64,000 nucleotides of DNA from Gimesia chilikensis (GTDB lineage Bacteria > Planctomycetota > Planctomycetia > Planctomycetales > Planctomycetaceae), in the NCBI RefSeq assembly GCF_007744075.1, contig NZ_CP036266.1, positions 7,716,564 to 7,780,563 of the forward strand, in the 5' to 3' direction. Below are positions 9,776 to 18,722 of this stretch, piece by piece. Both the position numbers and the translations under genes were made by a program. Within the stretch, counting starts at the first letter, position 1. Each line of letters starts with the position of its first letter. Below the pieces are notes generated by a model. That model searched no databases. It was not told where the DNA came from and was given only the letters and a program-made list of their open reading frames with translations.

Positions 9776-10984
9776 TCACAGACTGGCAGATCTGACTTTT
9801 TTGATTTCCGGCGGCTCTTTGTCAAATGCCCAGTACTGGTGCCCCTGGAATTCCCTGGAGACCAGCCATTTGCGCTGGGTTGCGGAACTGTTCTGCTTCA
9901 ACACAGCAAACAGATCGCTCAAGACGGCCCGATTACTGCCATAATAAGAATGGCTCATGAAACTGGTGTCGACCGCGGACACATCAATGGTCTCGACGCC
10001 TTTCATAATTAAAGGCTCTCGGGAGTCACCTGCCCTGCGTTCCTGATTGACTGCTTCTGAAGCCACCAGCGCCACATCCCCCGACCCGGAATAGAGGGTG
10101 ACACGCCCAGACTGTTCAATAATCGCGGGTGCCAGCTTTCGGAATTCGCTCACGCCCACATCGGGTGCCGCCAGCACTACATTCTGGAAGGGCTTGGTTT
10201 CCGCAAAATTATCGGGCAGGCGATTCATGGCCCGCATCACAACACGGTTCCCCATGCTGTGCACTACAATATTGATTTTTGTTCCCTGGGGGACTGATTT
10301 AACCATTGTTTCCAGGAACTGTGCCATCGGCTCTACACTGGCCTGGGCAACCTGACCATCCAGCAGATACTTCTCGACGCCACCCTGCGAAGGCCAGCTG
10401 TAACAGACCACTGCTCCATTAAAGGGCAGTTCATTAGCAATTTGTGCCGCCCGCTGCACCGCGCTTGGGAAATTGACATTAAACCCGTGTACGAACAACA
10501 GCACATCTTTCTGAGGAGACTTAGCAATCAGCGTGTTCAATTCCTCAAAGAAGTTCACCTCGGGGACCGCGGAGAGACTGTTGATCTCAACCTGTCCATC
10601 CGGTGCCGGCGATCCCTGCCAGATGGTCTGGATCACTTTTGATTTCAGATCGCTGTGATTCTTACGTGAAATCTGCACCTCACTGGATCCATACTGCAGA
10701 CTCCGGTCAAATTCATTGGCGTAGCCGATCTTTCCCTCTGGATTCCGTTCCTGGGACCGGTTCGTCGCATACAGAACTTTCCAGTTGGTGTATTCATCGG
10801 TCTGCCGGGCCGCAACCGGATCTTTGAGAGACTCTGCATACGAGTCTACCAGCTGTTGTGAGAGCGCACCGGTCACTTTGCCTGTGTAAACCAGATCCAT
10901 TTTGGATTTCATGGTCGCACAGGAGAGACAAAGACACGCGCATAGACAGAAACAGGCTCCGGAACGGAGTAGTGGGGTTTTCAT
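9776..10984 (-). CDS. Alpha/beta-hydrolase lipoprotein (DUF900-type esterase)
   Basis: The start is placed at ATG 10984, not at the upstream in-frame ATG 11050, because it gives a normal lipoprotein signal ending LCLSC (Cys22) and has GGAG 9 bases before it. The YATNR motif, FVHGFNVNF (oxyanion region) and nucleophile elbow VVHSMGNRV (Ser243) are the DUF900 hydrolase signature. The enzyme should sit on a membrane outside the cytoplasm; its substrate is unknown. An 18-bp perfect palindrome covers its ribosome site. Confidence 0.87.
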   Translation of the reverse strand: MKTPLLRSGACFCLCACLCLSCATMKSKMDLVYTGKVTGALSQQLVDSYAESLKDPVAARQTDEYTNWKVLYATNRSQERNPEGKIGYANEFDRSLQYGSSEVQISRKNHSDLKSKVIQTIWQGSPAPDGQVEINSLSAVPEVNFFEELNTLIAKSPQKDVLLFVHGFNVNFPSAVQRAAQIANELPFNGAVVCYSWPSQGGVEKYLLDGQVAQASVEPMAQFLETMVKSVPQGTKINIVVHSMGNRVVMRAMNRLPDNFAETKPFQNVVLAAPDVGVSEFRKLAPAIIEQSGRVTLYSGSGDVALVASEAVNQERRAGDSREPLIMKGVETIDVSAVDTSFMSHSYYGSNRAVLSDLFAVLKQNSSATQRKWLVSREFQGHQYWAFDKEPPEIKKVRSASL

Positions 10985-11001
10985 TTCGGAGATCTCCGAA
11001 A
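10984..11001 (-). promoter_or_regulatory. 18-bp perfect palindrome enclosing a ribosome binding site
   Basis: TTTCGGAGATCTCCGAAA is a perfect palindrome abutting the start codon of the esterase lipoprotein. The GGAG ribosome site lies in one arm and pairs with CTCC in the other. It could act as an operator or as an mRNA hairpin that hides the ribosome site. If translation begins upstream at 11050, it would instead be coding. Confidence 0.5.
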
Positions 11002-11108
11002 GGGAAGGGAGGTTTGAGAGAGAGGCGGGGAGCTTAGCGAATTTCCTCAATCAGGTGAACCCCAAAACACCTGTCCACATAACTGCCCCCAATTAGGCTC
11101 AAAACTCC

Positions 11109-11897
11109 TTAACCTGGCAGCTCATCACCGGCCAGAGCAAGGGCGAAATTAATCGCATTAAACAGCGCATGCATAAACACATTGGCAATGTAACTTCGTC
11201 GGTAGTAATAGAGTACCCCCAGCAGAAACGCGAGCGGAAACAGAGGAATCGAGTCCGGAAACCCATGCACCAGGCTGAAAATCAGTGAGCTGACGATGAT
11301 CGCCCGCAACGGACTCAGAAAGCCCTCCAGCCAGCTCTGTAACAGTACACGATAGAGGAGTTCTTCAAACAGGGGGGCCACCACGATCGCTGACAGAAAA
11401 ACCCAGCCAATCGTGACCACACCCGGAGCGGACCGCAATAACTGTAACAGTGGGTGCAGTGTTTCCTCCGAACGGAAAGGATGTGTGGCCACCAGCAGCA
11501 GAATCACGGGCAGCGGGGCCAGCAGAAACCCAAGTGCACCGTCCCGCAGCTGCGTGGGGATCTGATCCAGCCGAAATCCGAGTTGCCCCAACGACTTCCA
11601 ACTGACCATCGTCAGAATCAGCAGCAGGATTCCCGTCAGTGCGAGTAAAATCAAACAGGACTGGATGATCTGGTTCAGCTCCAGCGGCGCAGGCGGTGGT
11701 GGGTTCAGCGATGCAACCACCTGATAGCAAATCCAGAGCAACGCCAGCAGAACAGGTGGCGACAACTCGGATGTGGTCCGCTCGGGATTCAACTCGAACA
11801 CCGGCGTCAGACTTTGCGCTTTAATAATGAGAAACCAATAACGGATGCTCACCAGGGTCAGCAGCAAGAGTAAAAATTGTAACACGATGGGAACCAA
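11109..11897 (-). CDS. CPBP-family intramembrane glutamic protease
   Basis: This 262-residue protein has about seven hydrophobic helices. The CPBP/CAAX type II motifs are present: EE at 178-179 with R183 (EELLYR), His211 (LVHGF), and HxxxN at 243-247 (MHALFN). Family members are membrane proteases, in bacteria often linked to peptide maturation or self-immunity; the target is unknown. It lies 124 bp upstream of the esterase on the same strand and may be cotranscribed with it. Confidence 0.88.
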   Translation of the reverse strand: MVPIVLQFLLLLLTLVSIRYWFLIIKAQSLTPVFELNPERTTSELSPPVLLALLWICYQVVASLNPPPPAPLELNQIIQSCLILLALTGILLLILTMVSWKSLGQLGFRLDQIPTQLRDGALGFLLAPLPVILLLVATHPFRSEETLHPLLQLLRSAPGVVTIGWVFLSAIVVAPLFEELLYRVLLQSWLEGFLSPLRAIIVSSLIFSLVHGFPDSIPLFPLAFLLGVLYYYRRSYIANVFMHALFNAINFALALAGDELPG

Positions 11898-12094
11898 CGG
11901 GGAGCTCCTGGTTCGCTGGAATTCAATGACATCAGGGGAGTTATGAGACCATCGTGGTGATCCCCGATCGGAATTACAAGTGGAATCATGATCGCTTTCC
12001 TCGACTCTGTGGTACTTCCGCGTCCGGGGAGTTATGCTACGGAGACAGAATCGACAATCAGTGCCCCTGCAACCATAGGTAGCCAGATAAATCC

Positions 12095-12886
12095 GTGAGT
12101 AACATTCTCGAAGAAATCATTCAACACAAACAGGGCGAAGTCAGCCAGGCTAAAATTCGCGTGCCCGCTGCAGCGCTGGTCGATCAGCTGTCGACGGCCC
12201 CTCCCATACGTGATTTTGTCGCATCCCTCCGAAACCACGGCTCTGTGGGAATGATCGCTGAGGTAAAAAAAGCCTCTCCCTCTGCCGGAATCATTCGGGA
12301 TGATTTTCATCCGGTTGAAATTGCACAGACCTATGAACGGTTCGGAGCAGCCTGTCTGAGTGTCTTGACCGACGAGAACTATTTCCAGGGGCACCTCGAT
12401 TACCTCAAGGCGGTTCGTGCTGCCGTCACGATTCCCGTCATGCGAAAAGAGTTCATCATCGATCGCTACCAGATCCTGGAAGCGCGCGTCGCAGGCGCGG
12501 ATTGCGTCCTCTTGATCGCCGAGTGCCTGGATGATACACAGCTGCATGATCTGTATGGCTATGCTCTGGAACTGGGTATGCAGGCTCTGGTCGAAATCTA
12601 TGAGCCCGATAACCTCGATCGGGTCCTGAAACTCAACCCACCCATGCTGGGGATCAACAACCGCAACCTGAAAACATTCGTCACCAGCCTGGATCACTCC
12701 ATTGAACTCAGCCCCCGTCTGCCGGAAGACTGCCTGCTGATCAGTGAGAGTGGCATTCGGAACCGCGACGACGTCCTGCGACTGCAGGAGGCCGGCGTGC
12801 GAGGCATTCTGGTAGGCGAAACACTCATGCGCTCACCGGAAATTGGCGACAAAGTCTGCGAACTGCTGGGGCGCTCAGCTTCCTGA
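12095..12886 (+). CDS. trpC: Indole-3-glycerol phosphate synthase
   Basis: This 263-residue TIM barrel converts 1-(2-carboxyphenylamino)-1-deoxyribulose 5-phosphate to indole-3-glycerol phosphate in tryptophan synthesis. Diagnostic motifs are [13 protein letters not shown] (catalytic Lys and phosphate site), [23 protein letters not shown] and ISESGI. The start is GTG at 12095; no in-frame ATG precedes the conserved SNILEEI opening. It is separated from other trp genes, so the pathway is dispersed. Confidence 0.95.
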   Translation: MSNILEEIIQHKQGEVSQAKIRVPAAALVDQLSTAPPIRDFVASLRNHGSVGMIAEVKKASPSAGIIRDDFHPVEIAQTYERFGAACLSVLTDENYFQGHLDYLKAVRAAVTIPVMRKEFIIDRYQILEARVAGADCVLLIAECLDDTQLHDLYGYALELGMQALVEIYEPDNLDRVLKLNPPMLGINNRNLKTFVTSLDHSIELSPRLPEDCLLISESGIRNRDDVLRLQEAGVRGILVGETLMRSPEIGDKVCELLGRSAS

Positions 12887-12941
12887 CGCATCGAATTTTC
12901 AATCAACGTCAACCTGTTCACATAGCATAGAAGGATCAGCG

Positions 12942-13553
<612 letters not shown>

Positions 13554-13560
13554 CTCAATT

Positions 13561-13673
13561 CGGCAGAATCTGCCGCTGAGAGCCATGCTTCCGACCCAGG
13601 GATGACGAAATCATCCCTGACTGTCTCAGGCAACGCCAGACAGTCGCCGGTCAGCCTGCAGATGGAACGCAGG
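13561..13673 (+). other. Array of four consecutive hairpins (candidate structured RNA or leader)
   Basis: Within 113 bp directly after the Nudix stop codon are four hairpins: CGGCAGA-a-TCTGCCG (13561-13575), AGGGATGA-cgaaa-TCATCCCT (13598-13618), GACTGTCT-N11-AGACAGTC (13619-13645) and CCTGC-N9-GCAGG (13655-13673). None has a T tract. They end 51 bp before the next gene, so they may form its 5' leader, or the first may close the trpC-Nudix transcript. Confidence 0.55.
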
Positions 13674-13724
13674 TAGACAAGCGTAAACACAAGAGCAATG
13701 AAGTGACAAAGGAGTGTCTTCAAA

Positions 13725-14396
13725 ATGAAAATCACGTTACGCGGATGGATCGTCGTGGGCTGTTTTCTGGCTGTGTTATCGGCCATGGCAATTCTGGGTG
13801 TGGGTGCTCACGCGCAGCAACCTGCTGCCTCTAGTGCACCCGATGAAAAAGCCAGCGGAGAAAAGCTCCCCGGCCAGATCTCAGAAGATCAGCTGGGCAA
13901 CCTGCTGAAAGCCATGGGTCTGCAAGTTACCAAAACCAAGAAACGCTACGACTTTCAGTTCAAAGCCAATCAGAACAAAGAAGAATGGGAACTCTCCATG
14001 TCTGCTGTTCTGAGTGAAAATGGCGAATGGGTCTGGGTCATGGCCTGGCTGGATCCGCTGCCCCGCAGTGCTGCCGATGTTCCCCGGACCGCCATGTTGC
14101 GTCTGCTGTCTGACAACGACCGCATGGGCAACGGCAAATTCTTTGCTTACATCTCCAGCAACCGTCGGTTTGTTCTGCAGCGGGTAATCCCCAACCAGCA
14201 CATGACCACCAAAAAATTCCATGAAATTCTGAGCGACCTGGGCAGCAGCGTCGTGCAGTACTATCCTCACTGGTCAACTGACAACTGGAAGCGTTCCAGC
14301 ACGCCAGAACCACAGGGTACCGCACAGAAACCCGCCGCACAGCCTACACAGTCGGCTTCAGGGGTTTCTAAATTCAACGCAACCCGTCAGAACTAA
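13725..14396 (+). CDS. Secreted hypothetical protein, possibly YbjN/CesT-like fold
   Basis: This 223-residue protein has a signal peptide (residues 1-31, ending AHA). A folded core (about 50-180) starts with ISEDQLGNLLKAMGLQV and contains SMSAVLSENGEWVWV. The pattern of a short helix, paired strands and long helices recalls YbjN or type III chaperone-like folds; this is tentative. The tail is Pro/Gln/Thr-rich. AAGGAG lies 10-11 bases before the ATG. It has its own strong terminator and a hairpin-rich leader. Confidence 0.7.
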   Translation: MKITLRGWIVVGCFLAVLSAMAILGVGAHAQQPAASSAPDEKASGEKLPGQISEDQLGNLLKAMGLQVTKTKKRYDFQFKANQNKEEWELSMSAVLSENGEWVWVMAWLDPLPRSAADVPRTAMLRLLSDNDRMGNGKFFAYISSNRRFVLQRVIPNQHMTTKKFHEILSDLGSSVVQYYPHWSTDNWKRSSTPEPQGTAQKPAAQPTQSASGVSKFNATRQN

Positions 14397-14448
14397 TCAT
14401 TCTGCATCAGCTGTCATTCAGGTTGATTCAATTTTGAAGATCCGCAGC

Positions 14449-14486
14449 AATCCTTGTCACACTGTCCGTGACAAGGATTGTTTTTG
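14449..14486 (+). terminator. Rho-independent terminator
   Basis: A perfect 12-bp stem, AATCCTTGTCAC/GTGACAAGGATT, with a 7-base loop is followed by GTTTTTG. It lies 53 bp past the secreted-protein stop and closes that transcript. Confidence 0.9.
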
Positions 14487-14592
14487 TTCGGACCGATTTC
14501 CGATCGCGCGCTGCGACACTGCTTGATCGGATTGAGTTTGACCTGTTAAACTTTCTCTGCAGTGATATTTTCTGATAGTGAAAGAACAGTCC

Positions 14593-15624
14593 ATGCGCGT
14601 GATTCGCTTTGAGCAATTTGGAGAACCGGCTGACGTCCTGAAAGTCTGTGAGTCGGAAGAACCGGTTGCCCGAGCGGGAGAAGTACTGGTCCGCATGCTG
14701 GCCAGTCCCGTCAATCCCTCTGACCTGCTCAACATCAGAGGCGGCTATTCCACGCGCCCTGCCCTGCCCGCTGTGCCGGGCTTTGAAGGAGTCGGCATCG
14801 TAGAGGCCAGCGGCGGTGGCTTACGGGGAAGTATCCTCAAAGGCAAGCGGGTCGTTGTCCTGAATCGCCAGACAGGAAACTGGGCGGACAAGGTGGCCGT
14901 TTCTAGCCAGTTCGTGATTCCTGTCTCCGGGAAACTGACTGTAGACCAGGCGGCGACTTTTTTTGTCAATCCGGCCACCGCCTATGTCCTGGTCAAACAG
15001 GTACTCAAGATTCCTGCAGGAGAGTGGCTGATCCAGACGGCAGCCGCATCCGCAGTCGGCAGAATGATCATTCGACTCGGACAGCTCGAAGGATTCAAAA
15101 CACTCAACGTGGTTCGTCGCCAGGAACAGGCTGCGGAATTAAAAGCACTGGGAGCGCAACATGTCATTGTGTTTAATTCGGCACACGATGATGAGCGGAT
15201 TCTAATAGACCAGATCAGAAAACTGACCGGGAAACAGAATCTCCGTTATGCCATTGATCCAGTGGGAGGCAAAACCGCTTCAGCCCTGGTCAAAGTTCTG
15301 GGTGAACGTTCCCGACTGATTGTCTTCGGCTCACTGGACGACGCGCCGTTAAACTTCTTCTCGCGTGACCTGATTCGTACGGGAGCCAGTATCGAAGGAT
15401 TCTGGCTCGCACGACATATGGAGCGTCTTTCGCTCCCCGCTAAGATCAGGCTTGTCTCAAAATTGACCGGATTGATCCGACAGGGAGTCCTGTCCACCGA
15501 AATCAGTGCCCGCTATCCTCTGGATCAAATCGTAGAAGCCGTTGGGGAAGCCGAACGTCAGGGGACTTCTGGAAAAGTTCTGCTCACAATGCCCGCCGCC
15601 GATGGAAGTACTCCACATGATTGA
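14593..15624 (+). CDS. MDR-family reductase (2-enoyl thioester/quinone reductase-like)
   Basis: The start is ATG 14593 (MRVIRFEQFG); the GTG at 14578 is less likely. The 343-residue protein fits the medium-chain dehydrogenase/reductase family without zinc ligands. VNPSDLLNIRGGY, PAVPGFEGVG and FFVNPATAYVL match the mitochondrial enoyl reductase/ETR1 pattern. The nucleotide site is variant (QTAAASAVGRM). It probably reduces an enoyl-CoA/ACP or quinone with NADPH. Its end overlaps or abuts the next gene. Confidence 0.85.
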   Translation: MRVIRFEQFGEPADVLKVCESEEPVARAGEVLVRMLASPVNPSDLLNIRGGYSTRPALPAVPGFEGVGIVEASGGGLRGSILKGKRVVVLNRQTGNWADKVAVSSQFVIPVSGKLTVDQAATFFVNPATAYVLVKQVLKIPAGEWLIQTAAASAVGRMIIRLGQLEGFKTLNVVRRQEQAAELKALGAQHVIVFNSAHDDERILIDQIRKLTGKQNLRYAIDPVGGKTASALVKVLGERSRLIVFGSLDDAPLNFFSRDLIRTGASIEGFWLARHMERLSLPAKIRLVSKLTGLIRQGVLSTEISARYPLDQIVEAVGEAERQGTSGKVLLTMPAADGSTPHD

Positions 15625-16793
15625 TCTCAGTCCGCATGCTCAATGATCTTCTTTTTTTAGCACTTGGGTTTGAGCTCATTCTGCTGTGCAACAGCGGTTT
15701 GACGCTCGCGCAAATACCTCAGCTCAACCGCCCTCTGGCTGCACAGTTGATGCTGAAATCATCGTTGCCTTTAACGCTGATACTGCTCTCGGGCATCCTC
15801 CTGTTGATCGCAGTGGTTGACTCCACGCGACTCACAGACATCCATAGCTACCTGAATACAATCTCTCCCAGAACGGGCGCGTCAGGCAATCACTCACTGC
15901 CAGCACTGGGAATTCTGTTGACGTTACTCGGCTGTGTCTTCCGCATGGGAGCGATTCCGATTCACTTTCGACAACAGGAACTCAGAGCCGAAATTCCCTG
16001 CTGGATTTCCACCACAACCTTACTGATCCCCCTCACCGCGGGCCTCAGTTTTCTGATCTTGATCGGTTCACAAATCGGCGTTGTTGAGTCTGCTTTGCTG
16101 GAACAGATTTTTTACTATTGTGCCCTGATCACACTGATCGTCTCTTCCGGGCTCCTGCTCGTCGAAAAACAATTGCGAGGTTTATTCGACCTGCTTCTCA
16201 TCCAGACCACAGGCGTCTTTCTGGCTCTGTTGTCTGCTGTCTGCTGGAGGTGGAGACATGCTTCAGAGAATCCGGAGTCAGGCTCGATTCTGCAGGCGAT
16301 CCAGGAATATGCACCAGAGCTCTTGTTCTCTTATCTCACTCTGGCAGGTCTGGCATTTCTGATTGATGCACTCGCACAGCAGGGCACAAAGATTCGCACG
16401 CCAGAACAATTGAGGGGGCTGTTTGCCGATCAGCGTCTGGCCGGTATCGCTGCGGTACTGCTGCTGCTAACCCTGGCCGGATTTCCTGCGCTGGCGGTGT
16501 TCCGACTGAAATGGCAGACCTTGATCTTGCTGCTCGAAATCCATCAGCCCTCTATGACAGGCACAATGGCCACTCTGCATGTCGGCTATCTGGGACTGGC
16601 GGTCGTTGTTGCCATCTCTTCCGCGTTGTCTGCCTTTGTCTGTATCAGGTTACTGATCCAGGTCTGTCTGGCGCAGCCGCTGACGAGGCACAGACAGCGG
16701 TCACATCGTGGCATGCTCATCGCCTGCTATTGTTGTCTCATTGGGTCTTTAATCTTCAGCGTGAAGGTAATGCTGAATATTCAGGGGGGATAA
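15621..16793 (+). CDS. Orphan NuoN-like membrane protein
   Basis: This strongly hydrophobic protein of about 385-390 residues has ten or more helices. Segments such as FRMGAIPIHFR and LRGLFADQRLAGIAAVLL...LAGFPALAVFRLKW resemble the proton-channel subunit of complex I (NuoN) or Mrp antiporters. The usual NuoN length is about 480, so it is shortened, and no other nuo gene is nearby. The start is uncertain: TTG 15621, overlapping the previous stop by 4 bases, or ATG 15636. It may conduct or transport ions with the upstream reductase, but this is inference. Confidence 0.65.
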   Translation: MISVRMLNDLLFLALGFELILLCNSGLTLAQIPQLNRPLAAQLMLKSSLPLTLILLSGILLLIAVVDSTRLTDIHSYLNTISPRTGASGNHSLPALGILLTLLGCVFRMGAIPIHFRQQELRAEIPCWISTTTLLIPLTAGLSFLILIGSQIGVVESALLEQIFYYCALITLIVSSGLLLVEKQLRGLFDLLLIQTTGVFLALLSAVCWRWRHASENPESGSILQAIQEYAPELLFSYLTLAGLAFLIDALAQQGTKIRTPEQLRGLFADQRLAGIAAVLLLLTLAGFPALAVFRLKWQTLILLLEIHQPSMTGTMATLHVGYLGLAVVVAISSALSAFVCIRLLIQVCLAQPLTRHRQRSHRGMLIACYCCLIGSLIFSVKVMLNIQGG

Positions 16794-16836
16794 CAGACGA
16801 TAAAGATGTCTGTTTAATTAAAGATGTCTGTTTAAT
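16792..16836 (+). repeat. Tandem 18-bp repeat with terminator-like hairpin
   Basis: TAAAGATGTCTGTTTAAT occurs twice in perfect tandem (16801-16818 and 16819-16836). The first copy also closes a hairpin, AACAGAC (16792-16798) with GTCTGTT (16808-16814), followed by TAATT. The second copy covers the stop codon of the convergent zinc-ribbon gene, so the duplication falls on the gene boundary. Confidence 0.75.
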
Positions 16837-17017
16837 TGTTGTCCGAGTCAACTTTGTAGACAAAGACATGTCCACAGTGAGGACACTCGACAGAACAACC
16901 CAGACGCCGGGACTGAAATTCCATTGATGTCAGTCTGCCCGATTCGTTCATTCCATATTTGAATTCAATTTTCTGGTCGCAGTCCGGGCAGACCACTTCC
17001 GTTTCCTTTGGCTCCAT
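16832..17017 (-). CDS. Small zinc-ribbon protein
   Basis: This 61-residue cytosolic protein has two Cys pairs, CPDC (10-13) and CPHC, expected to bind one zinc ion. Such one-domain ribbons are common in planctomycetes and their function is unknown. It converges on the NuoN-like gene; its last codons lie within the tandem repeat. Confidence 0.7.
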   Translation of the reverse strand: MEPKETEVVCPDCDQKIEFKYGMNESGRLTSMEFQSRRLGCSVECPHCGHVFVYKVDSDNN

Positions 17018-17586
17018 TTGCTCGCTTTCCAGGGTTCAACATCTGATTTAAAGGAGCAATCTATTTTTGCCCGGTGAGCATGTCAAAACGAACGATGCAG
17101 CTGAGATCAAATAATTGCCCAGATCAGGCGAAAGCCTCCTTATGAATCAGGAGTCGCGGATGCAATGGGATTTTTGTCCAGATGTTTTGACGCTTCAAAG
17201 ATAGGACAAACTTGTACAAAAACAGCGGGGCGGCAGTTCCATGCAGGCAACCCCGTCCATCTCCATCTCTGTCCCTGAACGGGCTAGACGAAACTGCCGC
17301 CACCTGTATTCTGTGTATTGTTCAAGTCTGATTCATGAAATGATTCTAAATCAGGGGTGTGACAACTGTTTGGCACACCATGGCATATTTTCAAGAATAA
17401 ATCAAGAATCATCTTTCGTCCTCAGAAGTCATTTCAGGGATTCGCCTCAGATGCTCCCGATAATCGATTCGCCGCAGACACACTTCGTTTCTTATGCCAA
17501 GCTGGAATGATTTGATCAGGCAGGGTAAGCTGAACGACGTGTATTTTTCCCCGTCAGAATATTACAAATCAACGCAAAGGTGTGCC
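17018..17586. other. Intergenic region with a long-range inverted repeat
   Basis: This divergent spacer holds no convincing gene. GGCGGCAGTT (17229-17238) pairs perfectly with AACTGCCGCC (17292-17301) across 53 bases, giving a possible stem in a leader about 290 bases ahead of the sugar kinase. I recognise no known riboswitch class. Confidence 0.5.
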
Positions 17587-18678
17587 GTGCGAGTCGTTAC
17601 TTTAGGTGAGGTCATGTTGAGGTTGGCGCCTCAAAATCATTTGCGGGTCAGGCAGTCCATCCCCGGCCTTCTGGAATCAACCTTTGGTGGCGGTGAACTG
17701 AATGTCGCCATCTCCGTCGCTTTCCAGGGAGGGACATCTGCTTTTGCCACCACCTCCCCGGACAATCCAATTACGGATGCCCTCGTACAGGAGATGCAGA
17801 AACTGGGCGTCGATTCCAGCCTGATCCACCGGACGTCTCAAGGGCGGTTCGGGATCTACTTTGTGGAAACGGGAGCCAACCAGCGTGGAGGCACTGTCAC
17901 CTATGATCGTGAATTCAGCTCCATTGCCCAGGCTACAGAAGAAACATTTGACTGGGACCGGGTCTTTGAAGGAGCAACCTGGTTTCATATCACTGGAATT
18001 ACACCCGCCATCAGTGAATCAGCGGCTCGTCTCACTGAAAGAGCCTTACAGGAAGCCCGCAAACGGAACATCACCGTCTCCTGTGATCTCAACTTTCGCA
18101 AAAAACTCTGGAACTGGAAACCAGGTGTGGCCCCGGCTGAACTGGCCAGGACCACTATGCAGTCGCTGGCTCCCTTGATTGATGTGATCATCGCGAATGA
18201 AGAAGACGCAGATCTCTCGCTGGGGATCAGGGCTCCGGAAACCGATGTGGAATCCGGCTCACTCAACATCGAAGGTTATATTGCCGTTGCGAAAGAGATC
18301 ACGACTCAATACCCCAATGTCAAACAGGTCGCGATTACTCTGCGGGAAAGTATCTCTGCCAGCCACAATAACTGGGGAGCCATGCTCTACGATCAAAGTC
18401 AACAGCGGGCTGAGTTTGCTCCCTGTGATACAGAGGGAAATTATTCCAGCTATGAGATCCGAAATATTGTCGATCGCGTCGGAGCCGGCGACTCATTCGC
18501 GGGTGCACTGATCTTTGCGTTGAACACACCGGAACTGTCTGCACCGGAAACCGCCATTCGCTATGCAGTCGCCGCGAGTTGCCTGAAACACAGCATTCAA
18601 GGTGATTTTAATTATTCGACACGATCGGAAATTGAAGCCTTAATGCGCGGCGGTGGATCGGGACGCGTACAGCGTTAA
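17587..18678 (+). CDS. PfkB-family sugar kinase, 2-keto-3-deoxygluconate kinase-like
   Basis: The start is placed at GTG 17587, which begins the conserved VRVVTLGEVMLRLAP strand; the frame is open to ATG 17494 but that adds 31 unconserved residues. The 363-residue protein has the ribokinase fold with FGGGELNVA substrate loop and the catalytic RVGAGDSFAGAL motif (anion hole and base Asp). GEVMLRLAP and the overall layout match KDG kinases of sugar-acid breakdown. No KDPG aldolase is adjacent. It is followed after 44 bp by an NtrC-like regulator. Confidence 0.85.
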   Translation: MRVVTLGEVMLRLAPQNHLRVRQSIPGLLESTFGGGELNVAISVAFQGGTSAFATTSPDNPITDALVQEMQKLGVDSSLIHRTSQGRFGIYFVETGANQRGGTVTYDREFSSIAQATEETFDWDRVFEGATWFHITGITPAISESAARLTERALQEARKRNITVSCDLNFRKKLWNWKPGVAPAELARTTMQSLAPLIDVIIANEEDADLSLGIRAPETDVESGSLNIEGYIAVAKEITTQYPNVKQVAITLRESISASHNNWGAMLYDQSQQRAEFAPCDTEGNYSSYEIRNIVDRVGAGDSFAGALIFALNTPELSAPETAIRYAVAASCLKHSIQGDFNYSTRSEIEALMRGGGSGRVQR

Positions 18679-18722
18679 GGGCCTGATTTATAAACTCGAA
18701 GGTTACAGAGGAGGCGGACAGC

